Source: Phytophthora sp. 'mugwort'
Taxonomy: Eukaryota > Oomycota > Peronosporomycetes > Peronosporales > Peronosporaceae
NCBI GenBank assembly: GCA_033558025.1
Contig: JAUCEF010000006.1
Coordinates: 3,286,001-3,350,000 of the forward strand
DNA length: 64,000 nucleotides
Direction: 5' to 3'
The position numbers were made by a program, and so were the translations under genes. The notes beneath the pieces are model-generated. The model was not told the origin of the DNA and did not search any database. It saw nothing but the letters and a program-made list of their open reading frames with translations. Shown here one piece after another: positions 22,442-32,628 of the stretch. Within the stretch, counting starts at the first letter, position 1, and every line of letters begins with the position of its first letter.

Positions 22442-22475
22442 GAGACTCATCATAAAAAAATGAGCACTCATGATA

Positions 22476-22766
22476 TTACCAATAACTCGGCATTACTGAA
22501 TCGTGTCTAAATAATGAGTATGAATGACAAATATGATTTCTCTCATTCAGGAGACTGAAATAGCGATCCTTGACACAACCGAATGGAACGCCGAAGATTG
22601 ACTCCAGTTCTCGTTGATACTTCCGATTAACAACCGTCTTGCGAAAATTTGATATCGAGTCAAGATTTTGCAACTCGTTTTTGATGCGGCTTACCTCTTG
22701 GACGATCCATGGCTTCCGTCGTAGCTTCGTCAGCTCAATATCTTTATCTATGCAATCCTTACACAT
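22476..22766 (-). CDS. Small Cys-containing Polinton protein, unknown
   Basis: Ninety-six residues, uninterrupted. It starts MCKDCIDKDIELTKLRRKPW, giving one Cys-x2-Cys pair; two further Cys later in the chain are not in an obvious zinc-finger spacing. The middle is helical and charged (KNELQNLDSISNFRKTVV). I do not recognise the family. It lies between the large unknown gene and the integrase, on the same strand, and has its own ATATAG box 7 nt upstream. Confidence 0.5.
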   Translation of the reverse strand: MCKDCIDKDIELTKLRRKPWIVQEVSRIKNELQNLDSISNFRKTVVNRKYQRELESIFGVPFGCVKDRYFSLLNERNHICHSYSLFRHDSVMPSYW

Positions 22767-22773
22767 TGTATCT

Positions 22774-22779
22774 CTATAT
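22774..22779 (-). promoter_or_regulatory. ATATAG box, small Cys protein gene
   Basis: GATATAG, then 7 nt, then the ATG at 22764-22766. Confidence 0.55.
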
Positions 22780-22922
22780 CAGTCAGATAAAAAATGGACA
22801 AATTGAACAAATATCGATGAAGTAGTATACTTGATTCAAAAGCTGTACAGAGGATGTCTCTACCGATTATTAACAAGCCTATGACTGACTTTTTTGTTTT
22901 GACCAGTACCCTTCTCAAGCGT

Positions 22923-23959
22923 TTAGCGTTGGCTCTTGTTGATTAAGCGGAGATTTGACATTGGCTTCCAAGTAGAATCATCATATCCAACCCACTTGAC
23001 CAGATATTTGTACTTGCCTGATGGGAGTTTCTTATGATCCAGTATCTTCTCTGCTTCAAACATCCGATTCTTACCCAGCGGTGCGTTGGTCGCTTGAGAT
23101 TGAAATGGCTTGATATCGTTTGGAGCTTTGTAGAGAGTATGACCATTCTTAGATCGAATGTGTACTCGATAACCGTCTATACCTACTACTTCGTAGATAG
23201 TTTTGCTCCAACGAGCTTTCTCCTTATCAAAGACTCCTTTGTCAAGGCGATAGAGCACTGTCGCACCAACCGAGGTCTCATTTTCCAATCTCTCCATCAA
23301 TTGACGGTTATGATCGAGATCATCCTCCATGACTTCTCCTTTTGCTTGAATTGGTGTCTTTTTGATAGACGAGTGCCATTTATTGTTGTAGTTAATGACA
23401 ACGTTTTTAACCAGTTTTTCGGTGAAAGGTTAATTCATACGAATGAGCCTCATTTTCAGAGTTCGATTGAATCGTTCAATTTTACCCATCGTCCCATGAT
23501 CTCCTGGTTCGTTATTGTAGCGAGTAATGTTTTGCGATTTTAGGTAGGCAGTAGCCTTGCGGTTCAAGAATTCCGTACCGTTGTCTGTTGTCAATAATTG
23601 ACCGTCTGTTTCTTGACGAGGTTCTTAATAGCGTTTAGAACCGTATCTGCACGTTTAATCTTTATCATCTCGCCAAAACCTAATCGGGAGTTGATGTTAA
23701 TAGCGGTAAGCACCGATTTACCTTTCCAGAAGGCAAGGTCCATTTGCCACGAATTGGAGTTCTTCGATGTTATCCTGAAGTCATCGTAGCTACCTTTTTG
23801 TTCAACGTGTTGTTGGATGTCGAGCTTCGTTTTATACCAGTCCTTCACTTGTTTTAGGATGATCGATGGATTTATCTCCTTAGCCTTCTTGTGAAGGGCG
23901 CTAGACGATATGAAACCAGTTTCTGAATCATAGTATAATTGCTCGAGAAGCGCATCCAT
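22923..23959 (-). pseudogene. Polinton integrase (rve) with C-terminal chromodomain, broken
   Basis: A retroviral-type DDE integrase of about 345 residues. The first catalytic Asp is in SWQMDLAFW (about 23750), the second in TTDNGTEFL (about 23575) and the Glu in MGKIERFNRTLK (about 23475); all three are retained. After a mid-domain the C-terminus carries a chromodomain with YLVKWVGYDDSTWKP (about 23000-22960), which in related elements steers integration to marked chromatin. Breaks are a one-base frame change near 23600, between the first and second Asp, and a TAA near 23432. It lies downstream of the polymerase on the same strand, with 32 bp between. Confidence 0.9.
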
Positions 23960-23991
23960 ATCTATGTAATAGATGTAGAAACTTTAGATCA

Positions 23992-26900
23992 TCAGAGGCA
24001 CAGTAGAATACCATCTTCTAATACTCGACGCTTATCGTACCAATAATTTAGGGCCGTTTTCGTCTGGTTATAAGTAATCATTGAATTAGTCTCTCTACAC
24101 ATGCGAAAGCCCCTGTTATTACCCTTGAACGTGATGCGATTTTTGACTACTGATTCGAAGTTCTCCGGGCTCAACACATTCAGATTACGGGTTTTCTGAA
24201 CTCCTTTTCCTGAGAGCTTGATCATCGGCTTTTTAGTCTCCTTGTCAATCTTGTCGCCGAGGTACCAGATGTAATTCTTTGAGCTAAGACTGACCATTGC
24301 ATTGCATCGGAACTCTTCCTTGAATAGACCAGGAGTACGTCGATCAAATGCTGTATTCTCAGGTGTATCATCGCGTGGAAACCAATCGTAATTGTGTTGC
24401 TTATAGTGATCAAGCAGCTCGGGTTTGATTAGATCGGGGAATGGGTTTTCAGCACTGAATGCAATATAGCCTGAATCAGTATTTATCTCTTGGTATTGAA
24501 AATCGCTGCGATCAAAGTAAAAATCGATACAATCATAGTAGAAATCAAGCATACGCAGCTTCGCAAGCTGATAGATAGCAATTGAGAGATGGATTGGATC
24601 CTGAGTTTGATACGCCGTTTTGATTTGATCATCTCGACCGTACCATCGTTAAGCTCGGTCTTGGAACTAAACGTGAAATGCTCAGTAGCGTTGTAGATAC
24701 TCTCTCATTCGACAGAAACTCGACTTCCTTATGCTTGCTCCTATCCATACCAGACCTACCGAACGCCGCATTGCCTACAAGCTTCATCATATCAGCAATC
24801 ATGGCTTTAGAGTCATCTATATCTCCTCCGCGACGAGCATCTGACACTTGATTCATGAATGATTCAAACGGCCTATGAGCATTAGCCTTGATGAAGCTGT
24901 ATGAGTTGGTGATGACCATTCCATGATCGAGATACCACTTGAGTAGAGGCGTATAAATGAGAAATTTTCTTACCGAAGTAGCTTCCAATGAGCTTACGAG
25001 CAGCCTTCGATGCATTCTTGCCACGAGTCTGATTGTATTCAAACATATGGGAACCAATTATCTCTTCCGTTGGATTGATTTCGGTATTCTTGAATATTGG
25101 ACTCATCTCACTGAAATAGTCCTTCAAGTGTTCTGGCGTCTCAATGTCGCATTCAAGGAAGCCAAAGATCTTGTCGTCTTTAATATCATCGACGATGTTG
25201 TCATATGAATCGATCGTAGTCAAACGCCCGCAAGGCATCTGGTTGCCAAGACACCATAAATATAGGGCATTCGCATCGTACCCGATAATCTTTTTACATG
25301 TTTTACCCCCTCCAATCGTAGTCTCGTTGCGTTTAGCGAAGCGATTGAATATGATAGAGGGTCCTCCTGCGATGTTAGCCTTCATCTTGCGATAGATATC
25401 TGATTCTTCCTCATCAATCGAATAGACCAGACGGTCAGAATTGAACTCGATCAATTTCTTGTATCGGAATGACTTGATGTTCATATCTTTACGTGCGACA
25501 TTGCAACTGACACAACTGATTATGATATTACCATCCTCATGACCTTTCTTGTTATTGATCCGACCAGTTGAAACATTATCCTCGTTTAGTTTGGTACAGC
25601 AATAGTTACAAATGTACTTTTGTCTCTTGAGTAGCTGATCAAGGTGATACATTGTCATTGCAAAATCGCGTTTAGCTTCTCTATCTTACTTGATATAGCC
25701 TAAGAATCGATTTTCGGGGAAATTGAAAGCTACGCCAGGTTCTTTACTTGGGAAAATTAGCTCCTGCGTCTTGTACATTACCTTCTCGCTAAGACCGGGC
25801 AGAGACACACCATCACAGAACATGTCCAAGTCAAATCGCTTGAACAACTCACGCTGCTTCTTACCAAGTGAGGTAGTCTTTGATTGACTTCATCCCATAG
25901 TGTTCCCAAACAAACTTTGCACGCTCGTACGCGTCATCGCTGATGTGGGAACTACGTAGCTTGCTGTAGAATGCTGACTTTGGAGGTAGCTGAGTCTCAC
26001 TCAGGACTTGATAACTGGTCATGTATTCGTAAGGGAATACCCCCTTCGTTAGCTCCCAAGTACATCTAGGCTTATCATCGCATTGACAGCCCCCAAGATA
26101 GGTATTGAGATACTTATCATAACTCGTTTCAGCTGGGACGTAATTGATCATATCAAGCATCTTGAAGTTATTCGTAGCAATGGCCATGTATCCTCCGTTT
26201 TTAATGATGTGATTGATATTGTCAGTCCCTATCGTACTAAAGACCTCGTTCTTGACGAGATTGATGTCATAATTAATTACCGCTACTGTATCCGAGGACT
26301 GGCGTCTGGTCAAGCACTTGATTCAAACGCTCGAGATCCTTCTCGATCTTATTTTTGATGTTCAGATACTTATCGAGCTGAGCATTATCCTTTCGCATCT
26401 TTTTTAATTTTCATCAGTTATACCTTCCATAACAGTCGGATAAGCGTCCTCAAGCGTTGATAGTTGTTTGTTAATCGAATAATAAATAAATCGCCTTGAA
26501 CTTATCCTTGTGCCAGTTGGTTATCCTACTTGATACCTCATTGATGTATGATATCATATTCTCGACCAAGGCTTTGGGGTTATCATTCACGAAACAACGC
26601 TTCTCAGTAGATAAGCTATCAGAAATACTTACCGATACTGGAGTATGCTTGCTGGTGAATTCCGTGTTAGCTCGATGATTTTGCCCTCACGGTTCTATCA
26701 ACGACTCAAAATCGACACAATGAAATGATCGAGATAGTGATCAATATTCTTGATCGAAAACTTCGTCAGCAGACCCTTAATTCTATTTTGAGCGGGTCGA
26801 TAATCGTTGGTTCCTTATCAAATGACTCGAGATTGATCTGATCACATTTATTCTTAGTGTGAGCACGCATTCACACATCGTTTTCAAATACCATTGAGCA

Positions 26901-27916
26901 TTTGGGACAATTGTACTTGGATTGAACACGACTGACGTTTGTAATGTAGAAAGCGTGATTGCCATGAGATAGGATGTTAAGAGTGTCTTCATATTTACCC
27001 TCCGTTGGGCGCTTACATTCGACAGCATTTGTATCAACGTCATAGCCATAGACATTGATATTCAAATTGAAGCACTCCTCGAGATGATCAAACTCAAGGA
27101 CATCGATAGGTTTGAAGCTCCAGTACAGACTTAGCGAGAATTGAAGACCTTTGTAATCGCAATAGCGCTTGAACGATTATTTTACTTGAACCACGACCTT
27201 CTTACTATTCTTCTCTACTTGTTGATGATAGGCTATGCAGCAGAAGAAGACACATTTATTGTTGGTGCGTGGGAAGTTGACGATATATCGGTTTCGCCTC
27301 ATGAACTCTGGAACCAGAGCATCGCTATCACCGAGTGCATGATCGCGGTAGTCGATGAAGACCTTGAAATCATTAATAGACTTGAGCTTGATTCCCGACT
27401 TCGGATAGTTGAGCGTATTCGAAAGCTCTTTCGTTCGAATATCAGTAATGACTTTCCTCGCATCGGCTCTACTATTAACGACGAATGGTCTCTCAAACAC
27501 ATTCGTGTTAGCGATGTTCGGATAGAAATCGAACTCTTCATCACCAACAGGGTCATACATCGTGTAGCCAAGTGCGAGATTAATCTTGTAAGCCTTCTTC
27601 TGAGATAGAAGCACGTTCTCGAGCTTATCGTAGAAATCTTCCGTCTGAATGCTCTCATACAGATGAATCTCGCCAAACATTCGCTTCTCAGCCTTGTAAG
27701 TTGGATCAGCACGGAAGTCAGGCGATAGATTTTTGTTTAGATCATCCATCGAGACATTATATTGTTTAGCCACCAGTCTCTGATTCTTGATTCTGGAAAT
27801 GTCTCTGATATATACCATCTTACCAGTGTGCCCCCGCACCTTTACTCGGTAGCTACTCCCCCATTTAATCGGTTTGATCTTCAAACGTCTAGTCCTTCGA
27901 GTTCATAGGCCAACAT
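23992..27916 (-). pseudogene. Protein-primed family B DNA polymerase (pPolB), broken
   Basis: The gene would encode about 1,300 residues. The probable ATG is at 27914-27916, behind an ATATAG box, with a frame change near 27885. In order it shows an N-terminal region with CVFFCCIAYH, a Cys pair finger (NCPKCSMVFEND, about 26890), an exonuclease/TPR-type region (NYVPAETSYDKYLN, about 26150), an HNH-like Cys4 finger (about 25610-25500), motif A YDANALYLW (about 25270), motif B KLVGNAAFG (about 24780) and motif C at about 24485. Motif C reads EINTDSGY where DTDS is expected. At least seven frame changes or stops break it, including a TAA near 25690. It would replicate the element. Confidence 0.9.
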
Positions 27917-27921
27917 CGTTG

Positions 27922-27927
27922 CTATAT
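27922..27927 (-). promoter_or_regulatory. ATATAG box, DNA polymerase gene
   Basis: GATATAG followed by 5 nt and the ATG at 27914-27916. The box is what favours this start for the polymerase. Confidence 0.5.
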
Positions 27928-27982
27928 CTCATTGTCTATATTATCTACGCAGAAATTCTTACTGGATGGACACTTTCAATAT

Positions 27983-28213
27983 TCACCTAACTAAACTCAA
28001 TTTGAAAAGATATATATTTTTAACCGTTTGTGTCTCAACTTCATTTGTCGCGGTTAGCGTCCGTTTCCGTCGCTCACGAATTTTATCACGATGCTCGCTG
28101 TCATATTTTTTCTGGTTCGCTAATCGTTTCTCACGGTTCTTAAGATAATACTTCTTCTGAGCCCGTGCGATTGCTTCCTTGTTCCTTTGATACGTTTCTG
28201 GAGTGTAAGTCAT
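27983..28213 (-). CDS. Small highly charged basic protein
   Basis: Seventy-six residues, intact, dominated by Lys, Arg and Glu (KYYLKNREKRLANQKKYDSE). It resembles the repetitive linker seen after the catalytic part of oomycete Polinton GIY-YIG proteins, so it may be a detached linker or DNA-binding segment of the upstream nuclease gene. An ATATAG box lies 5 nt before the ATG, which suggests it is expressed independently. Confidence 0.45.
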   Translation of the reverse strand: MTYTPETYQRNKEAIARAQKKYYLKNREKRLANQKKYDSEHRDKIRERRKRTLTATNEVETQTVKNIYLFKLSLVR

Positions 28214-28218
28214 ACTTC

Positions 28219-28224
28219 CTATAT
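28219..28224 (-). promoter_or_regulatory. ATATAG box, small basic protein gene
   Basis: TATATAG followed by 5 nt and the ATG at 28211-28213. Confidence 0.55.
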
Positions 28225-28318
28225 ACTAATAGATACTTACTATCAGGATAAAAAAATAATTCTGGTCTGACTGATTTAGTGCTAAATGATACAAAAAATA
28301 TTGACCTTTAACGGATAT

Positions 28319-28764
28319 TTATTCACTTTGAGCTAAATAAGCTTGGTGCTTCTTGGTCATATCATGCTTACCCTGATTGTATCGACTGTATGTCGAGCCG
28401 CAATCACATTGAATCTTTCTTCTCGGATCGTACTTAGCTTGATGGTTATTGCGCTTCTCTTCTCCGATTCGGAATGAATGTACGCGGTTATTTATACAGT
28501 TGCTATTATTTATAGCCAACTGCTTGTGCTCGTATATATCGATACTCTTTTTTAGTTCGTGCTCACTAAGCACCTTGAAGTTAAAACTATCGAACCCATC
28601 ACTTTTAAAATGAGCATAAATCGTGCTAAATGACTTGCCAGTTCTTAGCCATATAGCGTATTTCCTTTAACAGCGTTTTGATACTGACGCTGTTGTTTGG
28701 TTGAACTCCCAATAAAGATGATTGAATCGTCAGCATTCGAAATCTTATAAATGTACCCTTTCAT
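28319..28764 (-). pseudogene. GIY-YIG family endonuclease, broken
   Basis: The ATG at 28762-28764 begins MKGYIYKISNADDSIIFIGSS: the GIY element is GYIYKI and the YIG element has become FIG. A stop follows near 28650. In another frame FDSFNFKVLSEHELKKS and YEHKQLAI, with the conserved Glu, carry on to the C-terminus, where two Cys and two His (CDCGSTY...H...KH) form a possible zinc finger before the stop at 28319. The intact product would be about 150 residues. Such homing-type nucleases are common passengers in polintoviruses and virophages. It is the outermost gene next to the right terminal repeat. Confidence 0.75.
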
Positions 28765-28808
28765 TATGTATCGTTTATGTTGTGAGTATACTTACTACAT
28801 ATATCTCT

Positions 28809-28980
28809 TAGGATGGACCTACTTTCTATAATAATTCCGAGCTCTGCTTTATAGACCTCGACAAGCTTTGTGGTGCTTGGAGGTTAGGAGGGTACCTCCT
28901 TCGCATCAGAGGGGTACGACTGGTCTTGCCTACTTAATGTTTTATTGGGTTATTTACCGGGTTATAGGGTGGGTGGGACT
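28809..28980. repeat. Polinton right terminal inverted repeat
   Basis: Diverged inverted copy of 10219-10403. The outer end reads GTGGGTGGGACT. The block from about 28868 to 28909 is almost identical to the left copy in reverse complement. The GIY-YIG gene starts 45 bp inside it. Confidence 0.85.
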
Positions 28981-29880
28981 TTTAAGAAAGTATAAAAGAA
29001 TTACTCCACTGGTACCTGAATAACACTACTGGTAGCTTAGTGATAGCAAGCTCCGGGAGAGAATTAATACACGTCCGCTTACCTCACTGATGCTGTTTTA
29101 ACTCCGTTTATCCTGATCGCTGTCAGAGTATCTTCATCCGATCCAATATCAGATCTGTACCGTATATGATCCCAACGAGGTTGTAACGGCGTATCATTGT
29201 ACCAGCGTCTGCCACTGTTTGCAGATATCGTAGATCACGCCGGAATCGTTGAAATGTGCCTTCAGTCTGTTCTCATGCATACTGAGCAGCTTCTTGAAGT
29301 CTCTTACCCCACATCTTACAATGTCATTTCTATGGACAGATGCGTGGTTTCCGCTTGAACTTCGAACTTGATGCGCTATACGACTGCAATAAACTCTATG
29401 CTAGCATCGCCAGACCTGCACACTGAAGGCACATGCGAGAGCTGCACTCGTTTTTCTTTGCACGGTCTGAAGTTGTTTTTAGCTTCCTAGATCGCCTGAA
29501 CACTCAGTACTCTGTCTCACCCCAGGTGTAAGAAAATAGGCGTTTTCAAGATCTTAGAATCGGTGTTTTTTTAATGGCCTTTTCCGTAGCACACCGCCTA
29601 TTTAAGAGAGGCCTGAGCATGGGACGGATGTTGTCAATGACGTCTATTTCTGCCATGTGTTCTGTCACGAGAGTCGGGAATTGTCATTCGACAGCACGCC
29701 TTCTGCATTTTTCCTCTGGATGTGTGTGTATCGCGAATGTTGTTCCATGGTACGCACCTGTTTGTAGCGCGAATGTTGTTCCATGGCATTCACCAATATC
29801 GAATTTAGCAGGGGTAGCCATACTGCATCGATGCAGTAAAACCTTTCTTCCCACACTACCAGCCACCGGCCGCCTCCAGA
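28981..29880. other. Intergenic region between Polinton and KIN17
   Basis: No gene is supported up to the KIN17 start at 29893. The region contains an AAAATAGGCG...CGCCTATTTA inverted pair (29533-29604). It also has two 18-nt direct copies of GCGAATGTTGTTCCATGG at about 29733 and 29769 in the presumed KIN17 upstream region. Confidence 0.4.
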
Positions 29881-29892
29881 CATTACTCCGCC

Positions 29893-31208
29893 ATGGGGAA
29901 ACACGACTTCCTGACGCCCAAGGCCATTGGCATCCGTATGAAGGTGCGCGTCCTTCCTCCCCACATACTTCTTATGCATTCGCTTTCCCCGCGTGCTGCA
30001 AACCACTCACTTTCTGTTTTGTATATCGAACTAATCCTTAGGCAAAAGGTCTCCAGAAGCTTCGTTGGTTCTGTCAAGTGTGCCAAAAGCAGTGTCGCGA
30101 TGAGAATGGCTTTAAATGTCACACGACCTCCGAGGCCCATCAAAGACAAATGCTGATTGTCGCCAATGACCCGGACAAGTTCATGAGCGGCTACAGTGAG
30201 ATGTTCGAGAAGGCTTTTCTAGAAAACTTGAGACGACGGCACGGGACCAAGAGGATGCGGGCCACCCATGTTTACAACGAGTATATTTGCGATAAGCTGC
30301 ATGTCCACATGAACGCGACGCAGTGGGAGACGCTCGGCAGTTTCGTGCAGTACTTGGGGCGCACGGGCAAGTGCGTGGTGGACGAGACGGAGAAAGGCTG
30401 GTACGTGCAATATATTGACAGGGACCCGAAGGCTATTGCGAGGCAAGAGGAGCTGGAAAAGAAGAAGAAGTCGGAGCTCGATCATGAAGAGAGAAACCGG
30501 CTGTTCATTGAACGGCAGCTTAAAATTGCCAGCGAAAAAGAGAGAGCGGAGATCCAGCATCGACCCACTAAGTTGCAACGAGCAGAGAACGGAGAGAAGA
30601 TCAAGATCTCGCTGGGGATGAAGAAGGAAGCGGGGAAGAAGGAGAGGGGCCTGAAGGCAGCTGCGTTTGATGCAGCGGGCTCGGGTGTGTTTGATAAGGA
30701 GGGTAACACACGAGAGGGCAAGGATTCGGAATGGGAGGACAAACGGTCGAATAAGAGGCACGCTGTGGATGCTATCATAGAGGAAGAGGAGCGGCGCAGG
30801 AAGGGCAAAAGTCGACGTCTGGAGGAGGAGTCGAAGCGACAGCGGAAGGAGAACTGGGTGACGACGGGCATTGTGGTCAAGGTGACGAACAAAAGAGTCG
30901 GTGATGGCGTGTACTACAAGTGCAAGGGCGTGGTTAAGGACGTGGAGGATAAATTCTCCGCTACAGTGAAGTTGCTCGATTCTGGAGACATACTTCGGTT
31001 GGATCAGGACGACGTAGAAACGGTAATTCCGAAACCTGGAAGCAAGGTTAAGATTGTCAACGGACTTGGACGTGGATGCACGGCAAAGCTGCTTGACATC
31101 TCGGTGGATGATTTTTGCGCCCGCATTCGGATTGACTCGGGCTTGTATCGAGGTGAAATTTTAGACCGAGTAGAGTACGAAGACATCTGCAGATTAATGG
31201 ACGAGTAG
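29893..31208 (+). CDS. KIN17: DNA/RNA-binding protein KIN17
   Basis: Two exons, 29893-29943 and 30042-31208, with a 98-nt GT-AG intron (branch-like CTAAT near 30031), giving 405 residues. KIN17 is a nuclear zinc-finger protein linked to DNA replication, repair and RNA processing. Exon 1 encodes MGKHDFLTPKAIGIRMK. Exon 2 opens with the C2H2 finger (FCQVCQKQC...CHTTSEAH), then the Kin17 winged-helix domain (FLENLRRRHGTKRM... to KGWYVQYIDRDP), a charged coiled coil, and a C-terminal tandem SH3/KOW-like region (WVTTGIVVKVTNKRVGDG, then PKPGSKVKIVNGLGRG). Length and domain order match the family. The exon join preserves the AKGLQKLRWFC family sequence. Confidence 0.95.
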
Positions 31209-32628
31209 TTAGATACCGTTGAAAGTGAAATTTGAAAATAGGCGCTTACACGAGCATGCATGACAACACTACGTAGTACTTTGCAAACTACAAATAGTGC
31301 ACTATTGTAATACTACACAGTGTAAACTCAACGCGAGCTATTTTTTTTTTTCAACACCTAGCGTAAGCCACTGTATTCATAAAAACCGTACTACCTGAAG
31401 TAAAATATACATGTATTACTACTTAGTTGTAGTACCAGGGTACGATGACCTCGGAGTAAACCATTCAAAGCACTTATAAACACTGCAACTACAGCATGCG
31501 AACGCGGCGACGCCGATGAGCTTTTCAGCTGAGATGAGGTGAATATCGAATCGAGCTGTTGTCCTCATCGGCCCCACTCTGAATTGTATTCTTACGCAAG
31601 GAGTGAGCATATTGCTCTCTTTTGGCTGGGCAGACTCGCCTAGTATCGGATGATGGAGAGTGCCTCACCTTCATCGCATATGCGGGTGGTCCAATTTAAT
31701 GGTGTTTCTACGCGCAGGTTAGGAAAATATATCGTTTACTCGGAAGTCAGTAAACGACTATTGTACTCGGAACCCATAATATGTAACTTCCAGGGCGTCA
31801 AATATTGCCTCCAATGTGTTTTGTTTCCGTCTTCATAAGTTTACTTGGTTTTGGCTCGTGGGCGAAACATACAGATAGAGCATTCAAGTGTGTAGGGCGG
31901 ATACAAGTTGCATTGACATCCCATGAGCGTTGCCTACGGCAGCCATCATTACCACCGACGCATCGATCAGACTTGCTTACCGGTTATTCTGTGTAGATCA
32001 GCTCAAGGACAGCTAAGTACACAACATAAAAGTGAGGTGTCTACTGACTGCTTCGCAAAGTCACTAAGTTGCCTTAATTTGCATCGACATCCAAGCGCGT
32101 TGACAATCCAAACTTGGCGTCCAGGTTTCAGAAATCACCGCCTCGAGGTCATCCTGATCCAACCGAAGTACCCATAATTCAGCACTCTGCTCTAGAGCAG
32201 AACTTAGCCTTCACGTCCATGACCATGCACTTGCCCGTGTCTTTCTTATCCGTCACTTTGGGCATATGGCACTCAATCCACGAGGAAGGAAACCTGAATT
32301 AAAGAACTCGTCAACAGAAGCACCTGCATGTAGCAGATTTGGCCCATCGGTTTGCGCTCGACAGCACCCGATGCTGGTGAGTAAAGTACAGTGTGATATC
32401 TGTTGTTGAGACCAATGTAAATAAAGTGAATACGAGTAGCCTGCCGACTCGTTAGGGTGTCCTGGAGACCCTCTTACAGAAGCGTGGATGTATTTTCGTC
32501 GTCGCGCTAGTTAGTTGGCCAACATTGGTGCTCTGCTAGCATACTCACGGAGACGACAGCGATCGCCCTGTTAAACCACCCGCACGCGCATCAGCTTAAA
32601 CGTCCCTCTTTACGCATAGCGCAACTTC
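31209..32628. other. Intergenic region, no supported gene
   Basis: Between the 3' ends of KIN17 and THOC7. It contains one AAAATAGGCG word just after KIN17 (about 31235-31244) and short TAGTAC-rich palindromic patches at 31265-31320 and 31390-31440. No open frame longer than about 85 codons resembles a protein. Confidence 0.4.

Larger units (their letters stand above)
10219..28980. mobile_element. Polinton/Maverick (polintovirus-type) element, degenerate
   Basis: The unit spans 18.8 kb between terminal inverted repeats whose outer ends read AG...CT, as is usual for Polintons. It contains every core Polinton gene: pPolB, retroviral-type integrase with chromodomain, adenain-type protease, packaging ATPase, double jelly-roll capsid and penton. 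Accessory genes include an S74-chaperone fibre, ExoX-C-like and GIY-YIG proteins. Polarity is mixed: the right half is leftward, while the protease, small proteins and fibre are rightward. Most long genes carry several indels or stops. The 6-bp target-site duplication expected for Polintons was not seen: the flanks read AAAAAA on the left and TTTAAG on the right. Confidence 0.95.

Noticed and set aside
11783..28764. Programmed frameshifting as the explanation for the broken genes
   Set aside because: Shifts occur at many different sites, in both directions, together with in-frame stops; no common slippery site was seen.
11783..28764. Introns as the explanation for the frame changes
   Set aside because: The frames join within a few codons at most breaks, leaving no room for an intron, and the core motifs would be cut.
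10219..28980. Interpretation as an integrated giant virus or adenovirus fragment
   Set aside because: Size, terminal repeats, integrase plus pPolB and capsid type together fit a Polinton; no nucleocytoplasmic large DNA virus polymerase, RNA polymerase or topoisomerase genes are present.
30219..30761. Long minus-strand open frame of 180 codons
   Set aside because: It is antisense to the KIN17 coiled coil and has no family resemblance; it arises from codon bias.
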